From contig NZ_JASBRE010000036.1 of assembly GCF_029960815.1 (NCBI RefSeq), forward strand, positions 1 to 47,497: DNA of 47,497 nt, written 5' to 3'. Numbering within the stretch: position 1 is the first letter of the stretch; each line of letters starts with the position of its first letter. This document shows positions 24,270-33,400 of the stretch, piece by piece. Both the position numbers and the translations under genes were made by a program. A model generated the notes under the pieces. The model made no database searches. It saw only the letters and a list, made by a program, of their open reading frames with translations, and was not told the origin of the DNA. Source of the DNA: Pseudomonas sp. AL03 (GTDB taxonomy: Bacteria > Pseudomonadota > Gammaproteobacteria > Pseudomonadales > Pseudomonadaceae).

Positions 24270-25289
24270 TCAAACCTTGACGATCCAACCCGCTGGCGCC
24301 TCGACGTCGCCAGTCTGTACTCCGGTCAGCTCTTTGTAGAGCTTCTGGGTGACCGGGCCGACTTCAGTTTCGCTGTGGAACACGTGCAGTTTGTCGTTGT
24401 AGCTGATGCCGCCGATCGGTGTGATCACCGCGGCAGTACCGCAAGCGCCGGCTTCCTTGAAGTCGGACAGCTTGTCGATGAACACGTCACCTTCGACCAC
24501 TTCCAGGCCCAGACGCGATTTTGCCAGCTCGATCAACGACAGACGAGTAATACCCGGCAGTACCGACGGCGAGTTCGGGGTAACGAACTTGTTGTCGTGG
24601 GTGATCCCGAAGAAGTTGGCCGAACCGACTTCTTCGATTTTCGTGTGGGTCATCGGGTCCAGGTAGATGCAGTCGGCGAAGTGGGCTTTCTTGGCTTGGG
24701 AACCTGGCATCAGGCTGGCCGCGTAGTTGCCACCGACCTTGGCCGCACCGGTGCCTTGTGGGGCGGCGCGGTCGTAGCTGGAGATCAGGAACTTGTGCGG
24801 GGTCAGGCCGCCCTTGAAGTAGGCGCCGACCGGGATGCAGAAGATCGAGAAGATGAACTCGGGTGCGGTACGCACGCCGATGTTGTCACCCACGCCGATC
24901 ACGAACGGACGCAGGTACAGCGCACCGCCGGTGCCGTAAGGCGGGATGAAACGCTCGTTGGCGCGGACTACTTCTTTACAGGCATCGATGAACTGCTCGG
25001 TTTCCACGAACGGCATCAGCAGGCGCGCGCAACTGCGTTGCATGCGTGCGGCGTTCTGATCCGGGCGAAACAGGTTGATCGAACCGTCCTTGCAACGATA
25101 GGCCTTCAGGCCTTCGAAGCATTGCTGGCCATAGTGAAGGGCAGTGGAACCTTCGCTGATGTGCAGCACATTGTCTTCGGTCAGGGTGCCTTTGTCCCAC
25201 TCGCCATTACGCCAGTGCGACAGATAGCGCTTGTCTGTCTTGATGTAGTCAAAACCCAACTTGTCCCAATTGATGCTTTCGTTACCCAT
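24270..25289 (-). CDS. ilvE: Branched-chain amino acid aminotransferase (type II)
   Basis: This 339-residue PLP enzyme of fold type IV interconverts Leu/Ile/Val and their 2-oxo acids with glutamate. Visible are the long-type BCAT segments HYGQQCFEGLKAYR, YLRPFVIGVGDNIGV, the PLP Lys region AAKVGGNYAASL, EEVGSANFFGI and GACGTAAVITPIGGI. The length is typical of the bacterial type II form. The start at 25289 (MGNESINWDKLGFDY) has GAGGG before it; a start 15 bp upstream is not needed. It is immediately downstream of, but separated by a REPIN-like element from, the bkd operon, which degrades its products. Transcription ends at the hairpin at 24221-24248. Confidence 0.95.
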   Translation of the reverse strand: MGNESINWDKLGFDYIKTDKRYLSHWRNGEWDKGTLTEDNVLHISEGSTALHYGQQCFEGLKAYRCKDGSINLFRPDQNAARMQRSCARLLMPFVETEQFIDACKEVVRANERFIPPYGTGGALYLRPFVIGVGDNIGVRTAPEFIFSIFCIPVGAYFKGGLTPHKFLISSYDRAAPQGTGAAKVGGNYAASLMPGSQAKKAHFADCIYLDPMTHTKIEEVGSANFFGITHDNKFVTPNSPSVLPGITRLSLIELAKSRLGLEVVEGDVFIDKLSDFKEAGACGTAAVITPIGGISYNDKLHVFHSETEVGPVTQKLYKELTGVQTGDVEAPAGWIVKV

Positions 25290-25400
25290 GACACCCTCTA
25301 TCACTTAACGACCGCCGAAACGGTTCAAGGCTTCTGACGTTTTTCTGGATGGGGACAACAATACTTCATTCCGAGCGCATTTCGCAGCCCAGATTACGAT

Positions 25401-25554
25401 CCCTGTAGCAGCTGACGAGCACCGCGAGGCAGCGTTCGGCGGCGCAGCCGTCGCAAAACCGGCCATCGCATTCTTTCAGGGAGACCGCGTCAGGCAGATT
25501 ACGACGACTTCGTCGCCGAACGCTGCCTCGCGGTGCTCGTCAGCTGCTACAGGG
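25401..25554. repeat. REPIN-like paired palindrome 1 (subtype A)
   Basis: The arms start CCCTGTAGCAGCTGACGAGC (25401) and end with its reverse complement at 25554. The subtype carries GAGCACCGCGAGGCAGCGTTCGG after the CAGCTG core. Arms are about 45 bp, near-perfect, around a 65-bp spacer. It lies between the lpdV stop and ilvE and may partly insulate the two. Confidence 0.85.
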
Positions 25555-25568
25555 TTATGCGTCCGGTT

Positions 25569-26951
25569 TTAGAGGTGCAACGCGTGACCGAGGGCACGCA
25601 ACGCCGCTTCCTGCACCGCCTCGCCGAGCGTCGGATGCGCGTGGATGGTGCCGGCGATGTCTTCCAGCCGAGCGCCCATTTCCAGGCTCTGACCGAACGC
25701 GGTCGACAATTCCGACACGCCCACCCCGACTGCCTGCCAGCCGACAATCACATGATTGTCACGCCGCGCCACGACCCGCACGAAGCCGCTTTTGGACTCC
25801 AGGGTCATCGCCCGGCCATTGGCCGCGAACGGGAAACTCGACACAATGCAGTCCAGGCCAGCAGCCTTGACGTCGTCCGGGGTCTTGCCGACCACCACCA
25901 GTTCCGGGTCGGTAAAGCACACGGCGGCAATCGCAGTTGGGTTGAACTCACGGGATTTACCGCTGATCAGTTCTGCAACCATTTCGCCCTGAGCCATGGC
26001 CCGGTGGGCGAGCATCGGTTCGCCGCTCAGGTCGCCGATGGCATACACGTTGCGCATGCTGGTCTGGCAGCGGTTGTCGATCTTGATCGCCGAGCCGTTC
26101 ATGTCCAGGTTCAGCGCTTCAAGGTTCCAGCCCTGAGTGTTCGGTTTGCGACCGACGGCCACCAGTATCTGATCGCTTTCCAGGTTCAGGGTGTCGCCAT
26201 TCGGGTCAAGAACCTGCAGTGTATTGCCTGCAGAATCAAAGCCTTGAACGCTATGCTTCAAGTAAAGCTTCACGCCAAGTTTTTTCAGTTCGTCATGCAC
26301 AGGCTGCGTCAGTTCAGCGTCGTAGGCCGGCAGGATACGATCCTGAGCCTCGACCACGCTGACCTCGGCGCCGAGCTTGCGATAGGCAATCCCCAGCTCC
26401 AGACCGATGTAACCGCCACCGACCACGACCAGCCGTTTCGGCACGGACGTCGGCGCCAGGGCTTCGGTGGAGGAGATGATCGGCCCGCCAATCGGCAACA
26501 TCGGCAAGTTCACGCTTTTTGAACCGGTGGCCAGCACCAGGTGCTCGCACTGAATCCGCGTGTCGCCGACGTCGACGGTTTTGCCGTCGATGACGTTCGC
26601 CCAACCTTTTATGACCTGGATCTTGTGCTTCTTCATCAGCGCCGAAACGCCGGTGGTCAGGCGATCGACGATGCCGTCCTTCCACTCGACGCTTTTGCCG
26701 ATGTCCAGCGTCGGCGCCGACACGCTGATGCCCAGCGCCGAGTGCTGGCTGTGGTGCTGCGTCTGGTGGAACTGTTCAGCCACGTGAATCAACGCCTTCG
26801 ACGGAATGCAGCCAATATTCAGGCACGTACCACCCAGTGATTCGCCTTCCACCAGAATGGTCGAAATGCCCAGCTGACCGGCACGAATCGCCGTCACATA
26901 ACCGCCAGGGCCGCCGCCGATGATCAGCAGCGTAGTGTTCAGAGTTTGCAT
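25569..26951 (-). CDS. lpdV: Dihydrolipoyl dehydrogenase, E3 of branched-chain keto acid dehydrogenase
   Basis: This 460-residue FAD disulfide oxidoreductase re-oxidises the lipoyl group of BkdB. It has the FAD motif IIGGGPGGYVTAIRAGQLG, redox-active disulfide GGTCLNIGCIPSK, NAD motif VVVGGGYIGLELG and the C-terminal His-Glu pair in HAHPTLGEAVQEAAL. The sequence follows P. putida LpdV closely. The start at 26951 (MQTLN) has GGAG six bases upstream; a GTG 12 bp earlier is less likely. It is the last gene of the bkd operon, 18 bp after bkdB. Confidence 0.95.
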   Translation of the reverse strand: MQTLNTTLLIIGGGPGGYVTAIRAGQLGISTILVEGESLGGTCLNIGCIPSKALIHVAEQFHQTQHHSQHSALGISVSAPTLDIGKSVEWKDGIVDRLTTGVSALMKKHKIQVIKGWANVIDGKTVDVGDTRIQCEHLVLATGSKSVNLPMLPIGGPIISSTEALAPTSVPKRLVVVGGGYIGLELGIAYRKLGAEVSVVEAQDRILPAYDAELTQPVHDELKKLGVKLYLKHSVQGFDSAGNTLQVLDPNGDTLNLESDQILVAVGRKPNTQGWNLEALNLDMNGSAIKIDNRCQTSMRNVYAIGDLSGEPMLAHRAMAQGEMVAELISGKSREFNPTAIAAVCFTDPELVVVGKTPDDVKAAGLDCIVSSFPFAANGRAMTLESKSGFVRVVARRDNHVIVGWQAVGVGVSELSTAFGQSLEMGARLEDIAGTIHAHPTLGEAVQEAALRALGHALHL

Positions 26952-26969
26952 GCCTTGCTCCACAAATGC

Positions 26970-28241
26970 TTATTCCACAAACAGCGTGGCGGGTTGTTCG
27001 AGCAAGCCGCGAATGGCCTGGATGAATTGCGCCGCGTCCATGCCATCGACCACGCGGTGATCGAAGGAGCTGGAAAGGTTCATCATCTTGCGGATCACAA
27101 TCTGGCCTTTCACCACCATTGGGCGTTCGACGATTTTGTTGACACCGACGATCGCCACTTCCGGCAGATTCAGCACCGGCGTGCTGACGATTCCGCCCAA
27201 AGCGCCGAGGCTGGTCAGGGTGATGCTCGAGCCGGACAGTTCATCGCGGCTGGCCTTGCCATTTCGGGCAGCAGTGGCCAAACGGGAGATTTCGATCGCG
27301 CTGTCCCACAAGCTGCGGGCTTCGGCGTGACGTACGACCGGCACCATCAAACCGATGTCGGCTTGCGTGGCGATGCCCACGTGTACCGCGCCGAGGCGGG
27401 TGATGACCTGGGCTTCGTCGTCGTAACGGGCGTTGATCTGCGGGAAATCGCGCAGGGCGACGACCAGCGCGCGGACCAGGAACGGCAGCAAGGTCAACTT
27501 GCCACGGGTCGCACCGTGTTTTTCGTTCAGGTGCGCGCGCAGTTCTTCCACGGCGGTAACGTCGATTTCTTCGACATAACTGAAGTGCGCGGCACGCTGA
27601 GTGGCGTCCTGCATGCGCTGGGCGATCTTGCGACGCATGCCGATGACCGGGATTTGTTCTTCGTCGTTACGCTGGGCGTAAGCGGCGGCAACGGTCGATT
27701 GCGGTTGTTGACCTTGCGCCAGATAAGCGTCGAGGTCTTCGTGCAGCACCCGCCCGGCAGGGCCGGTGCCACGCACCAGACGCAACTGGATGCCGAGATC
27801 CAGCGCATGCTTGCGCACTGCCGGGGAGGCCAGCGGGCGCTCATCGGCCTCGCGAGCGACCATCGGACCTTGGCAAACGGTAGCTCGCGGCGCTGCAGTC
27901 GCGACCGGTTTGCTTTCCACAACGGCTTCAACTTTCGGCGCCGCAACCGGCGCTTCTTTAACGGCTGCCGGTTGAGCCGACTCTTTAACGTTGCCCGCGC
28001 CTTCGACTTCAATGCTGATCAGGATGCTGCCGACGGCCATGACTTCGCCCGGCACACCGCCCAGCGCGATCACCTTGCCGTGAACCGGTGACGGAATGTC
28101 GACCATCGCCTTGTCAGTCATGACATCAGCCAGTACCTGATCTTCGACGACCATGTCGCCGACTTTGACGTGCCATACCGACAATTCAACTTCTGCAATG
28201 CCTTCACCAATGTCCGGCATCTTAATAACGTGCGTGCCCAT
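26970..28241 (-). CDS. bkdB: Dihydrolipoyl transacylase E2 of branched-chain keto acid dehydrogenase
   Basis: This 423-residue protein forms the core of the complex. The N-terminal lipoyl domain has its Lys in VMTDKAMVDIP. An Ala/Pro-rich linker (about 85-135) follows, then a peripheral subunit-binding domain (ASPAVRKHALDLGIQLRLVRGTGPAGRV). The catalytic domain ends with SFDHRVVDGMDAAQF, holding the active-site His and Asp. It transfers branched acyl groups to CoA. The ATG directly follows the bkdA2 stop, so expression is coupled. Confidence 0.96.
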   Translation of the reverse strand: MGTHVIKMPDIGEGIAEVELSVWHVKVGDMVVEDQVLADVMTDKAMVDIPSPVHGKVIALGGVPGEVMAVGSILISIEVEGAGNVKESAQPAAVKEAPVAAPKVEAVVESKPVATAAPRATVCQGPMVAREADERPLASPAVRKHALDLGIQLRLVRGTGPAGRVLHEDLDAYLAQGQQPQSTVAAAYAQRNDEEQIPVIGMRRKIAQRMQDATQRAAHFSYVEEIDVTAVEELRAHLNEKHGATRGKLTLLPFLVRALVVALRDFPQINARYDDEAQVITRLGAVHVGIATQADIGLMVPVVRHAEARSLWDSAIEISRLATAARNGKASRDELSGSSITLTSLGALGGIVSTPVLNLPEVAIVGVNKIVERPMVVKGQIVIRKMMNLSSSFDHRVVDGMDAAQFIQAIRGLLEQPATLFVE

Positions 28242-29300
28242 TCAGACCTCCATAACCCGATGCAAAGCCGCGCCCACTCGGGTCGGGCCAGGGAAATACG
28301 CCCACTCTTGTGCGTGCGGGTAGGGAGTGTCCCAACCGGTGACGCGCTCGATAGGCGCTTCCAGGTAGTGGAAGCAGTGCTCTTGCACCAGGGCGACCAG
28401 TTCGGCACCGAAACCGCACGTGCGGGTCGCTTCGTGAACGATCACGCAACGTCCGGTTTTCTTCACTGACTTGACGATGGTGTCCAGGTCCAACGGCCAC
28501 AGGCTGCGCAGGTCGATGACTTCAGCGTCGATGCCGGTTTCTTCAGCCGCGACTTGCGACACATAAACGGTGGTGCCGTAAGTCAGGATGGTCACGTCCT
28601 TGCCGGGACGCGCGATGGCGGCCACGTCCAGCGGCACGGTGTAGTAACCGTCCGGCACTTGCGCGGCGGGGTGTTTCGACCACGGGGTAACCGGGCGTTC
28701 GTGGTGGCCGTCGAACGGGCCGTTGTACAGGCGTTTTGGCTCGAGGAAGATCACCGGGTCATCGTTTTCGATGGAAGCGATCAACAAGCCTTTGGCGTCG
28801 TAAGGGTTGGAAGGCATCACGGTGCGCAAACCGCAGACCTGGGTGAACATCGCCTCGATGCTCTGGCTGTGGGTCTGGCCGCCGTAGATGCCGCCGCCGC
28901 AAGGCATGCGCAGGGTCATCGGGGCGGTGAACTCGCCGGCCGAGCGATAACGCAGCCGAGCGGCTTCGGAAATGATCTGGTCCGACGCCGGGTAAACGTA
29001 ATCGGCGAACTGGATCTCGGCCACTGGCCGCAGACCGTAAGCGCCCATGCCCACGGCCACACCGACGATGCCGCTTTCGGAAATCGGTGCATCGAACACC
29101 CGGGAGGTGCCGTACTTGTTCTGCAGGCCTTCGGTGCAACGGAACACGCCGCCGAAGTAGCCGACGTCCTGGCCGAACACCACGACGTTGTCGTCACGCT
29201 CAAGCATCACATCCATGGCCGAGCGCAGGGCCTGGATCATGGTCATGGTGGTGGTGGTCATGGCGGTTTCCAACTCGATTTTATTGTTGTGATCGTTCAT
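28242..29300 (-). CDS. bkdA2: Branched-chain keto acid dehydrogenase E1 beta subunit
   Basis: This 352-residue transketolase-like E1 beta chain pairs with BkdA1. Motifs include VVVFGQDVGYFGGVFRCTEGL, RVFDAPISESGIVG, RYRSAGEF and the C-terminal transketolase domain with VIDLRSLWPLDLDTI and IVHEATRTCGFGAE. The N-terminus MNDHNNKIELETAM matches the P. putida type, which supports the long start at 29300. One base separates it from the bkdA1 stop. Confidence 0.96.
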   Translation of the reverse strand: MNDHNNKIELETAMTTTTMTMIQALRSAMDVMLERDDNVVVFGQDVGYFGGVFRCTEGLQNKYGTSRVFDAPISESGIVGVAVGMGAYGLRPVAEIQFADYVYPASDQIISEAARLRYRSAGEFTAPMTLRMPCGGGIYGGQTHSQSIEAMFTQVCGLRTVMPSNPYDAKGLLIASIENDDPVIFLEPKRLYNGPFDGHHERPVTPWSKHPAAQVPDGYYTVPLDVAAIARPGKDVTILTYGTTVYVSQVAAEETGIDAEVIDLRSLWPLDLDTIVKSVKKTGRCVIVHEATRTCGFGAELVALVQEHCFHYLEAPIERVTGWDTPYPHAQEWAYFPGPTRVGAALHRVMEV

Positions 29301-29301
29301 G

Positions 29302-30537
29302 TCAGATCCCCAACTCTTGACGCTGGCGCTTCAAGTGTTCCGGCATCTCTTTGTAGACGTCTTCGAACATGGTTGCGGCGCTTGGAATCTGGCCGCCGGC
29401 GAGGGTGCCGTATTGTTCGGCTTCTTTCTGCGCGGCGATCACTTCGGCTTCCAGCTCGGCGCTGACGGCGACGTGTTCCTCTTCGGACCACTGACCGATT
29501 TTCACCAGGTGCTGCTTGAGGCGCGTAATCGGGTCGCCCAACGGGAAGTAGCTCCAGTCGTCGGCAGGACGGTATTTGGACGGATCATCGGACGTCGAGT
29601 GCGGGCCGGCACGGTAGGTGACCCATTCGATCATGGTCGGGCCGAGGTTGCGGCGGGCACGTTCGGCGGCCCAGGCAGAAGCGGCGTAGACCGCGACGAA
29701 ATCGTTGCCATCGACCCGCAGGGAGGCAATGCCGCAACCGACGCCACGTCCGGCAAACGTGGTGGCTTCACCACCGGCAATGGCCTGGAACGTGGAGATC
29801 GCCCACTGGTTGTTGACCACATTGAGGATCACTGGCGCACGGTAAACGTGGGCGAAGGTGAGGGCGGTGTGGAAGTCGGATTCAGCAGTGGCACCGTCGC
29901 CGATCCATGCCGAGGCGATTTTGGTGTCGCCCTTGATCGCCGAGGCCATGCCCCAGCCCACGCCTTGTACGAATTGGGTGGCGAGGTTGCCGGAGATGGT
30001 GAAGAAGCCGTGATCGCGCACCGAGTACATGATTGGCAGCTGACGGCCCTTGAGCGGATCGCGCTCGTTGGACAGCAATTGGCAGAGCAGGTCCACCAGC
30101 GGCACTTCGCGGGCCATCAGAATGCTTTGCTGACGGTAGGTGGGGAAGCACATGTCGTCGATGTTCAAGGCCAGGGCCTGGGCGCTGCCGATGGCTTCTT
30201 CGCCAAGGCTTTGCATGTAGAACGACATTTTTTTCTGACGCTGGGCGACCACCATGCGGTTGTCGAAGATCCGCGTCTTGAGCATGGCGCGCATGCCTTT
30301 ACGCAGGATCTCGACCGGTACGCCTTCGGCCCATGGACCGAGGGCATTGCCCTCGTCATCGAGCACGCGAATCAAGCCCTTGGCCAGGTCGGCCGTGTCG
30401 GCCGGTTCAACGTCGATTGGGGGTTTGCGCACCGTGCCGGCGTCGGTCAGACGCAGGTAGGAGAAGTCGGTTTTGCAGCCGGGGCGGCCCGAAGGTTCGG
30501 GAACGTGCAGACGCAGCGGTTCGTACGCTTGGTTCAT
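29302..30537 (-). CDS. bkdA1: Branched-chain keto acid dehydrogenase E1 alpha subunit
   Basis: This 411-residue thiamine-diphosphate-binding E1 alpha chain decarboxylates the 2-oxo acids of Val, Leu and Ile. The ThDP/Mg motif is seen as GDGATAESDFHTALTFAHVYRAPVILNVVNNQWAIS (GDG..N). The region TYRAGPHSTSDDPSKYR is the phosphorylation-loop equivalent in mitochondrial enzymes. It is the first gene of the bkdA1-bkdA2-bkdB-lpdV operon, divergent from bkdR. Products feed propionyl-, acetyl- and branched-chain acyl-CoA metabolism. Confidence 0.96.
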   Translation of the reverse strand: MNQAYEPLRLHVPEPSGRPGCKTDFSYLRLTDAGTVRKPPIDVEPADTADLAKGLIRVLDDEGNALGPWAEGVPVEILRKGMRAMLKTRIFDNRMVVAQRQKKMSFYMQSLGEEAIGSAQALALNIDDMCFPTYRQQSILMAREVPLVDLLCQLLSNERDPLKGRQLPIMYSVRDHGFFTISGNLATQFVQGVGWGMASAIKGDTKIASAWIGDGATAESDFHTALTFAHVYRAPVILNVVNNQWAISTFQAIAGGEATTFAGRGVGCGIASLRVDGNDFVAVYAASAWAAERARRNLGPTMIEWVTYRAGPHSTSDDPSKYRPADDWSYFPLGDPITRLKQHLVKIGQWSEEEHVAVSAELEAEVIAAQKEAEQYGTLAGGQIPSAATMFEDVYKEMPEHLKRQRQELGI

Positions 30538-30722
30538 GGCTTCTACGCTCGATCTTGTGAATTTCTTGTAGTGAGCTGACTGTCATTCTTCTGTGGAAGA
30601 AATCTTGTCCTACAACAATCATAGTCCCGGCCAAGAAGAATATTTCTCTCTGTTTCGTTGCGCTTCGGATCATTTGAGGATAAAAAATCTTCATAAACAT
30701 AAAAAACAGGTGGTTTTGTCTC
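30538..30722. promoter_or_regulatory. bkdR-bkdA1 divergent promoter region
   Basis: This 185-bp gap is strikingly A+T-rich compared with the rest of the window (for example AAGAAGAATATTTCTC near 30632 and the AAAAAATCTTCATAAACATAAAAAA area near 30680-30710). In P. putida the Lrp-type BkdR binds several sites in the equivalent region and activates the operon with branched-chain amino acids. Individual sites are not assigned here. Confidence 0.65.
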
Positions 30723-31211
30723 ATGCGCAAACTGGACCGTACCGATATCGGCATTTTGAACAGCCTTCAGGAGAACGCGCGCATCACCAACGCCGACCTC
30801 GCACGCTCGGTCAATCTGTCGCCGACGCCGTGCTTCAACCGGGTCAAGGCGATGGAAGAATTGGGGTTGATTCGTGAGCAGGTGACGCTGTTGGATGCCG
30901 ACCTGTTGGGGCTGCACGTGAATGTGTTCATTCATGTGAGCCTGGAGAAACAGGTGGAGGAGGCGCTGCAGCATTTTGAAGAGGCGATCTCGGATCGCCC
31001 GGAAGTGATGGAGTGCTATTTGATGGCCGGCGACCCGGACTATTTGATTCGGGTGCTGGTGCCGACCATTCAGTCGCTTGAGCGCTTCATGATGGATTTT
31101 TTGACCAAGGTGCCCGGGGTCGCGAACATCCGTTCGAGCTTTGCGCTCAAGCAGGTGCGCTATAAAACCGCGCTGCCGTTGCCAGCGAATGGGTTAACCC
31201 TCGCCAACTAA
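30723..31211 (+). CDS. bkdR: Lrp-type transcriptional activator of the bkd operon
   Basis: This 162-residue Lrp/AsnC protein has an N-terminal helix-turn-helix (LDRTDIGILNSLQENARITNADLARSVNLSPTPCFNRVKAME) and a C-terminal RAM ligand-binding domain (VMECYLMAGDPDYLIRVLV). Length, neighbour and divergence match BkdR of P. putida and P. aeruginosa, which senses branched-chain amino acids and activates bkdA1A2B-lpdV. A REPIN-like element follows immediately. Confidence 0.95.
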   Translation: MRKLDRTDIGILNSLQENARITNADLARSVNLSPTPCFNRVKAMEELGLIREQVTLLDADLLGLHVNVFIHVSLEKQVEEALQHFEEAISDRPEVMECYLMAGDPDYLIRVLVPTIQSLERFMMDFLTKVPGVANIRSSFALKQVRYKTALPLPANGLTLAN

Positions 31212-31224
31212 ATGCAAAGCCTCT

Positions 31225-31341
31225 GTAGCAGCTGTCGAGCACCGCGAGGCAGCGTCCGGCTGCGTAGCAGTCGCAGACCCTACAACCGAGTTCCTTCAGG
31301 TAAACCGCGGACGCAGCCTCGCGGTGCTCGACAGCTGCTAC
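31225..31341. repeat. REPIN-like paired palindrome 2 (subtype A)
   Basis: The left arm GTAGCAGCTGTCGAGCACCG and its reverse complement at the right end (to 31341) flank about 55 bp. Same subtype as the elements at 25401 and 34638. It sits between the convergent bkdR and persulfide dioxygenase genes. Confidence 0.85.
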
Positions 31342-31359
31342 GGGTTAAGTGTTCGATCG

Positions 31360-32223
31360 TTAAAGTTTATTCAGAGGGATTTTCAGGTAGGTCACGCCAT
31401 TGTCTTCCGCCGGCGGCAAATTCCCCGCACGCACATTCACCTGAATCGCGGGCAGCAACAGCGTCGGCATGCCCAGCCCCGCATCACGCTGAGTGCGCAT
31501 GGCGACGAACGCGGCTTCGTCGATACCGTCATGGATGTGAATGTTGCTTTTACGCTGCTCGCCCACCGTGCTCATGCACTGAGGTTCGCGACCCTCGGGC
31601 GGGTAATCGTGGCAGACATAGAGTTGCACGCTGGCAGGGAAGGCCAGCAGTTTGCGAATCGAGGCGAACATCTGGTTGGCGTTGCCGCCGGGAAAATCGC
31701 AACGAGCGGTGCCCACGTCCGGCATGAACAATGTATCGCCCACCAGAATCACATCGCTGTCGATCAGATAGGCCATGTCCGCTGGCGTGTGCCCGGGAAC
31801 ATGCAGGGCCGTGGCCTTGAGGTTGCCGATCATGAACGATTCGTCCGGCGCGAACAGATGGTCGAATTGCGAACCGTCACTGCGAAACTCCGGCTCAAGG
31901 TTGAACAGGGTCTTGAACACGCCCTGAACCTTGCTGATCGACTGACCAATAGCAATCTTCCCCCCCAGTTCCCGACGCAGATACGGTGCGGCGGACAGGT
32001 GATCGGCATGGGCGTGGGTTTCCAGCAGCCATTGCACGTGTAACTGGTGGTCGCGAACGAAGGCGATGATCCTGTCGGCCTGGACGGTGGCGGTTCGCCC
32101 AGCGGCCGGGTCGTAGTCGAGCACCGGGTCGACGATCGCGCAGTGCCCGCCATCGGCTTCGTAGATCACGTAACTGTAGGTCGACGAGGCAGGGTCTAAA
32201 AAAGCTTCAATCAAGGCGGGCAT
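31360..32223 (-). CDS. MBL-fold persulfide dioxygenase-like hydrolase (Blh/ETHE1-like)
   Basis: This 287-residue metallo-beta-lactamase-fold enzyme has the metal motif ETHAHADHLS, a further His in HVPGHTPADM, Asp in VGDTLFMPDVGTARCDFPGG and His in VCHDYPP. The GTARCDFPGG segment marks the ETHE1/Blh branch, non-heme iron enzymes that oxidise glutathione persulfide to sulfite. The C-terminal extension (after about 215) is as in Blh. The divergent TauE/SafE exporter would remove sulfite, which supports the sulfide-detoxification reading. The BigR repressor that usually accompanies blh is not in the window. Confidence 0.85.
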   Translation of the reverse strand: MPALIEAFLDPASSTYSYVIYEADGGHCAIVDPVLDYDPAAGRTATVQADRIIAFVRDHQLHVQWLLETHAHADHLSAAPYLRRELGGKIAIGQSISKVQGVFKTLFNLEPEFRSDGSQFDHLFAPDESFMIGNLKATALHVPGHTPADMAYLIDSDVILVGDTLFMPDVGTARCDFPGGNANQMFASIRKLLAFPASVQLYVCHDYPPEGREPQCMSTVGEQRKSNIHIHDGIDEAAFVAMRTQRDAGLGMPTLLLPAIQVNVRAGNLPPAEDNGVTYLKIPLNKL

Positions 32224-32385
32224 GGTGGCCGTTTCTTACTGGATAAGCCATGAGGGTAGTTTCATTTTCCCTGCGCTGACCAGCCCTCAGTCAATTCAAA
32301 GAAGGAAAAAAGCTGTGCGGGCTCTATCCTGTCTGTCATCGATACCGGGCGTTCCCGGCTTTATTCCGCGGATCACGAGCGTTTT

Positions 32386-33192
32386 ATGTTGCTGGCAAGT
32401 TTTTTTGGCGTGGTGATGGGACTGGTCCTGGGATTGACCGGCGCTGGCGGCGGCATTCTTGCGGTGCCGGCCCTGGTGCTGGGGTTGGGTTTGACCATGA
32501 CCCAGGCCGCGCCGGTCGCTCTGTTTGCGGTGGGCAGTGCCGCGGCAGTCGGCGCCATCGATGGTTTGCGTCATGGTTTGGTACGCTATCGCGCCGCGAT
32601 GCTGATCGCATTGCTGGGGGCGATTTTTTCGCCGGTAGGCATCTACTTCGCCCATCAGTTGCCGGAAAAAATCCTGATGATTCTGTTCAGTCTGCTGATG
32701 GTCATGGTGGCCTGGCGGATGCTGCGTCGTGAGCGCCAGGAAGAAGGTCCAAGCGACCACGGCCACGCCAACTGGGGCCAGAAAAACTGCATGCTCGATC
32801 AGCAGACCGGGCGCTTTTCCTGGACCGCCAAGTGCACCGCGACCCTCGCGGCACTGGGCGCGGTGACCGGGGTTGTCTCCGGGCTGCTCGGGGTGGGCGG
32901 TGGCTTCTTGATCGTTCCGGCGTTCAAGCAGCTGACCGATGTGCAGATGCGTGGAATCGTCGCCACCTCCTTGATGGTGATCAGCCTTATTTCCGCCATC
33001 GGCGTGATCGGCGCGTTTCAGGCCGGGGTGCGAATTGACGGTGTGGGCATGGCGTTTATCGTCGCGAGCATCGTTGGCATGATCATCGGCCGCAGGCTTT
33101 GCGCGCGATTACCGGCCCGGGGATTGCAGATCGGCTTCGCCAGCATCTGTGTCGTGGTCGCCGCTTACATGCTGTTTAGAGCGGGCGTCTAG
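32386..33192 (+). CDS. TauE/SafE-family sulfite exporter
   Basis: This 268-residue inner-membrane protein has about eight helices in two repeated halves. Each half has a glycine-rich motif: VLGLTGAGGGILAVPALV in the first and SGLLGVGGGFLIVPAFK in the second, the hallmark of TauE/SafE. The loop after about 115 is hydrophilic. It likely exports sulfite or related sulfonates. It starts 162 bp from the divergent persulfide dioxygenase-like gene and probably shares its regulation. The ribosome site before 32386 is weak (GAGCG). Confidence 0.88.
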   Translation: MLLASFFGVVMGLVLGLTGAGGGILAVPALVLGLGLTMTQAAPVALFAVGSAAAVGAIDGLRHGLVRYRAAMLIALLGAIFSPVGIYFAHQLPEKILMILFSLLMVMVAWRMLRRERQEEGPSDHGHANWGQKNCMLDQQTGRFSWTAKCTATLAALGAVTGVVSGLLGVGGGFLIVPAFKQLTDVQMRGIVATSLMVISLISAIGVIGAFQAGVRIDGVGMAFIVASIVGMIIGRRLCARLPARGLQIGFASICVVVAAYMLFRAGV

Positions 33193-33400
33193 CCAGTACC
33201 GGTGCTTGTGGATGCCAGTCCGTTCTGCAGGCGTACACCCTAAGTTCCGAGCCTGCCGACGCGCGGTCTTACACCGAACTTGCCGCGCATGACCTGCCAC
33301 TCCAAAGCACTTCAAAACCGCCTCCAAGGCAGCGTATGACGCCGCCGGTCAGCTTTCGATAATCGCCTCCGACATCCAGTCCCCCGCTGCGGAGCGCGTC

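Noticed and set aside
24240..25337. Long plus-strand open frame over ilvE
   Set aside because: It is antisense to a highly conserved aminotransferase and covers its terminator.
25401..25554. Possible CRISPR or integron-like repeat
   Set aside because: The repeats are single paired palindromes between genes with no regular spacer array; they fit REPIN-like elements.
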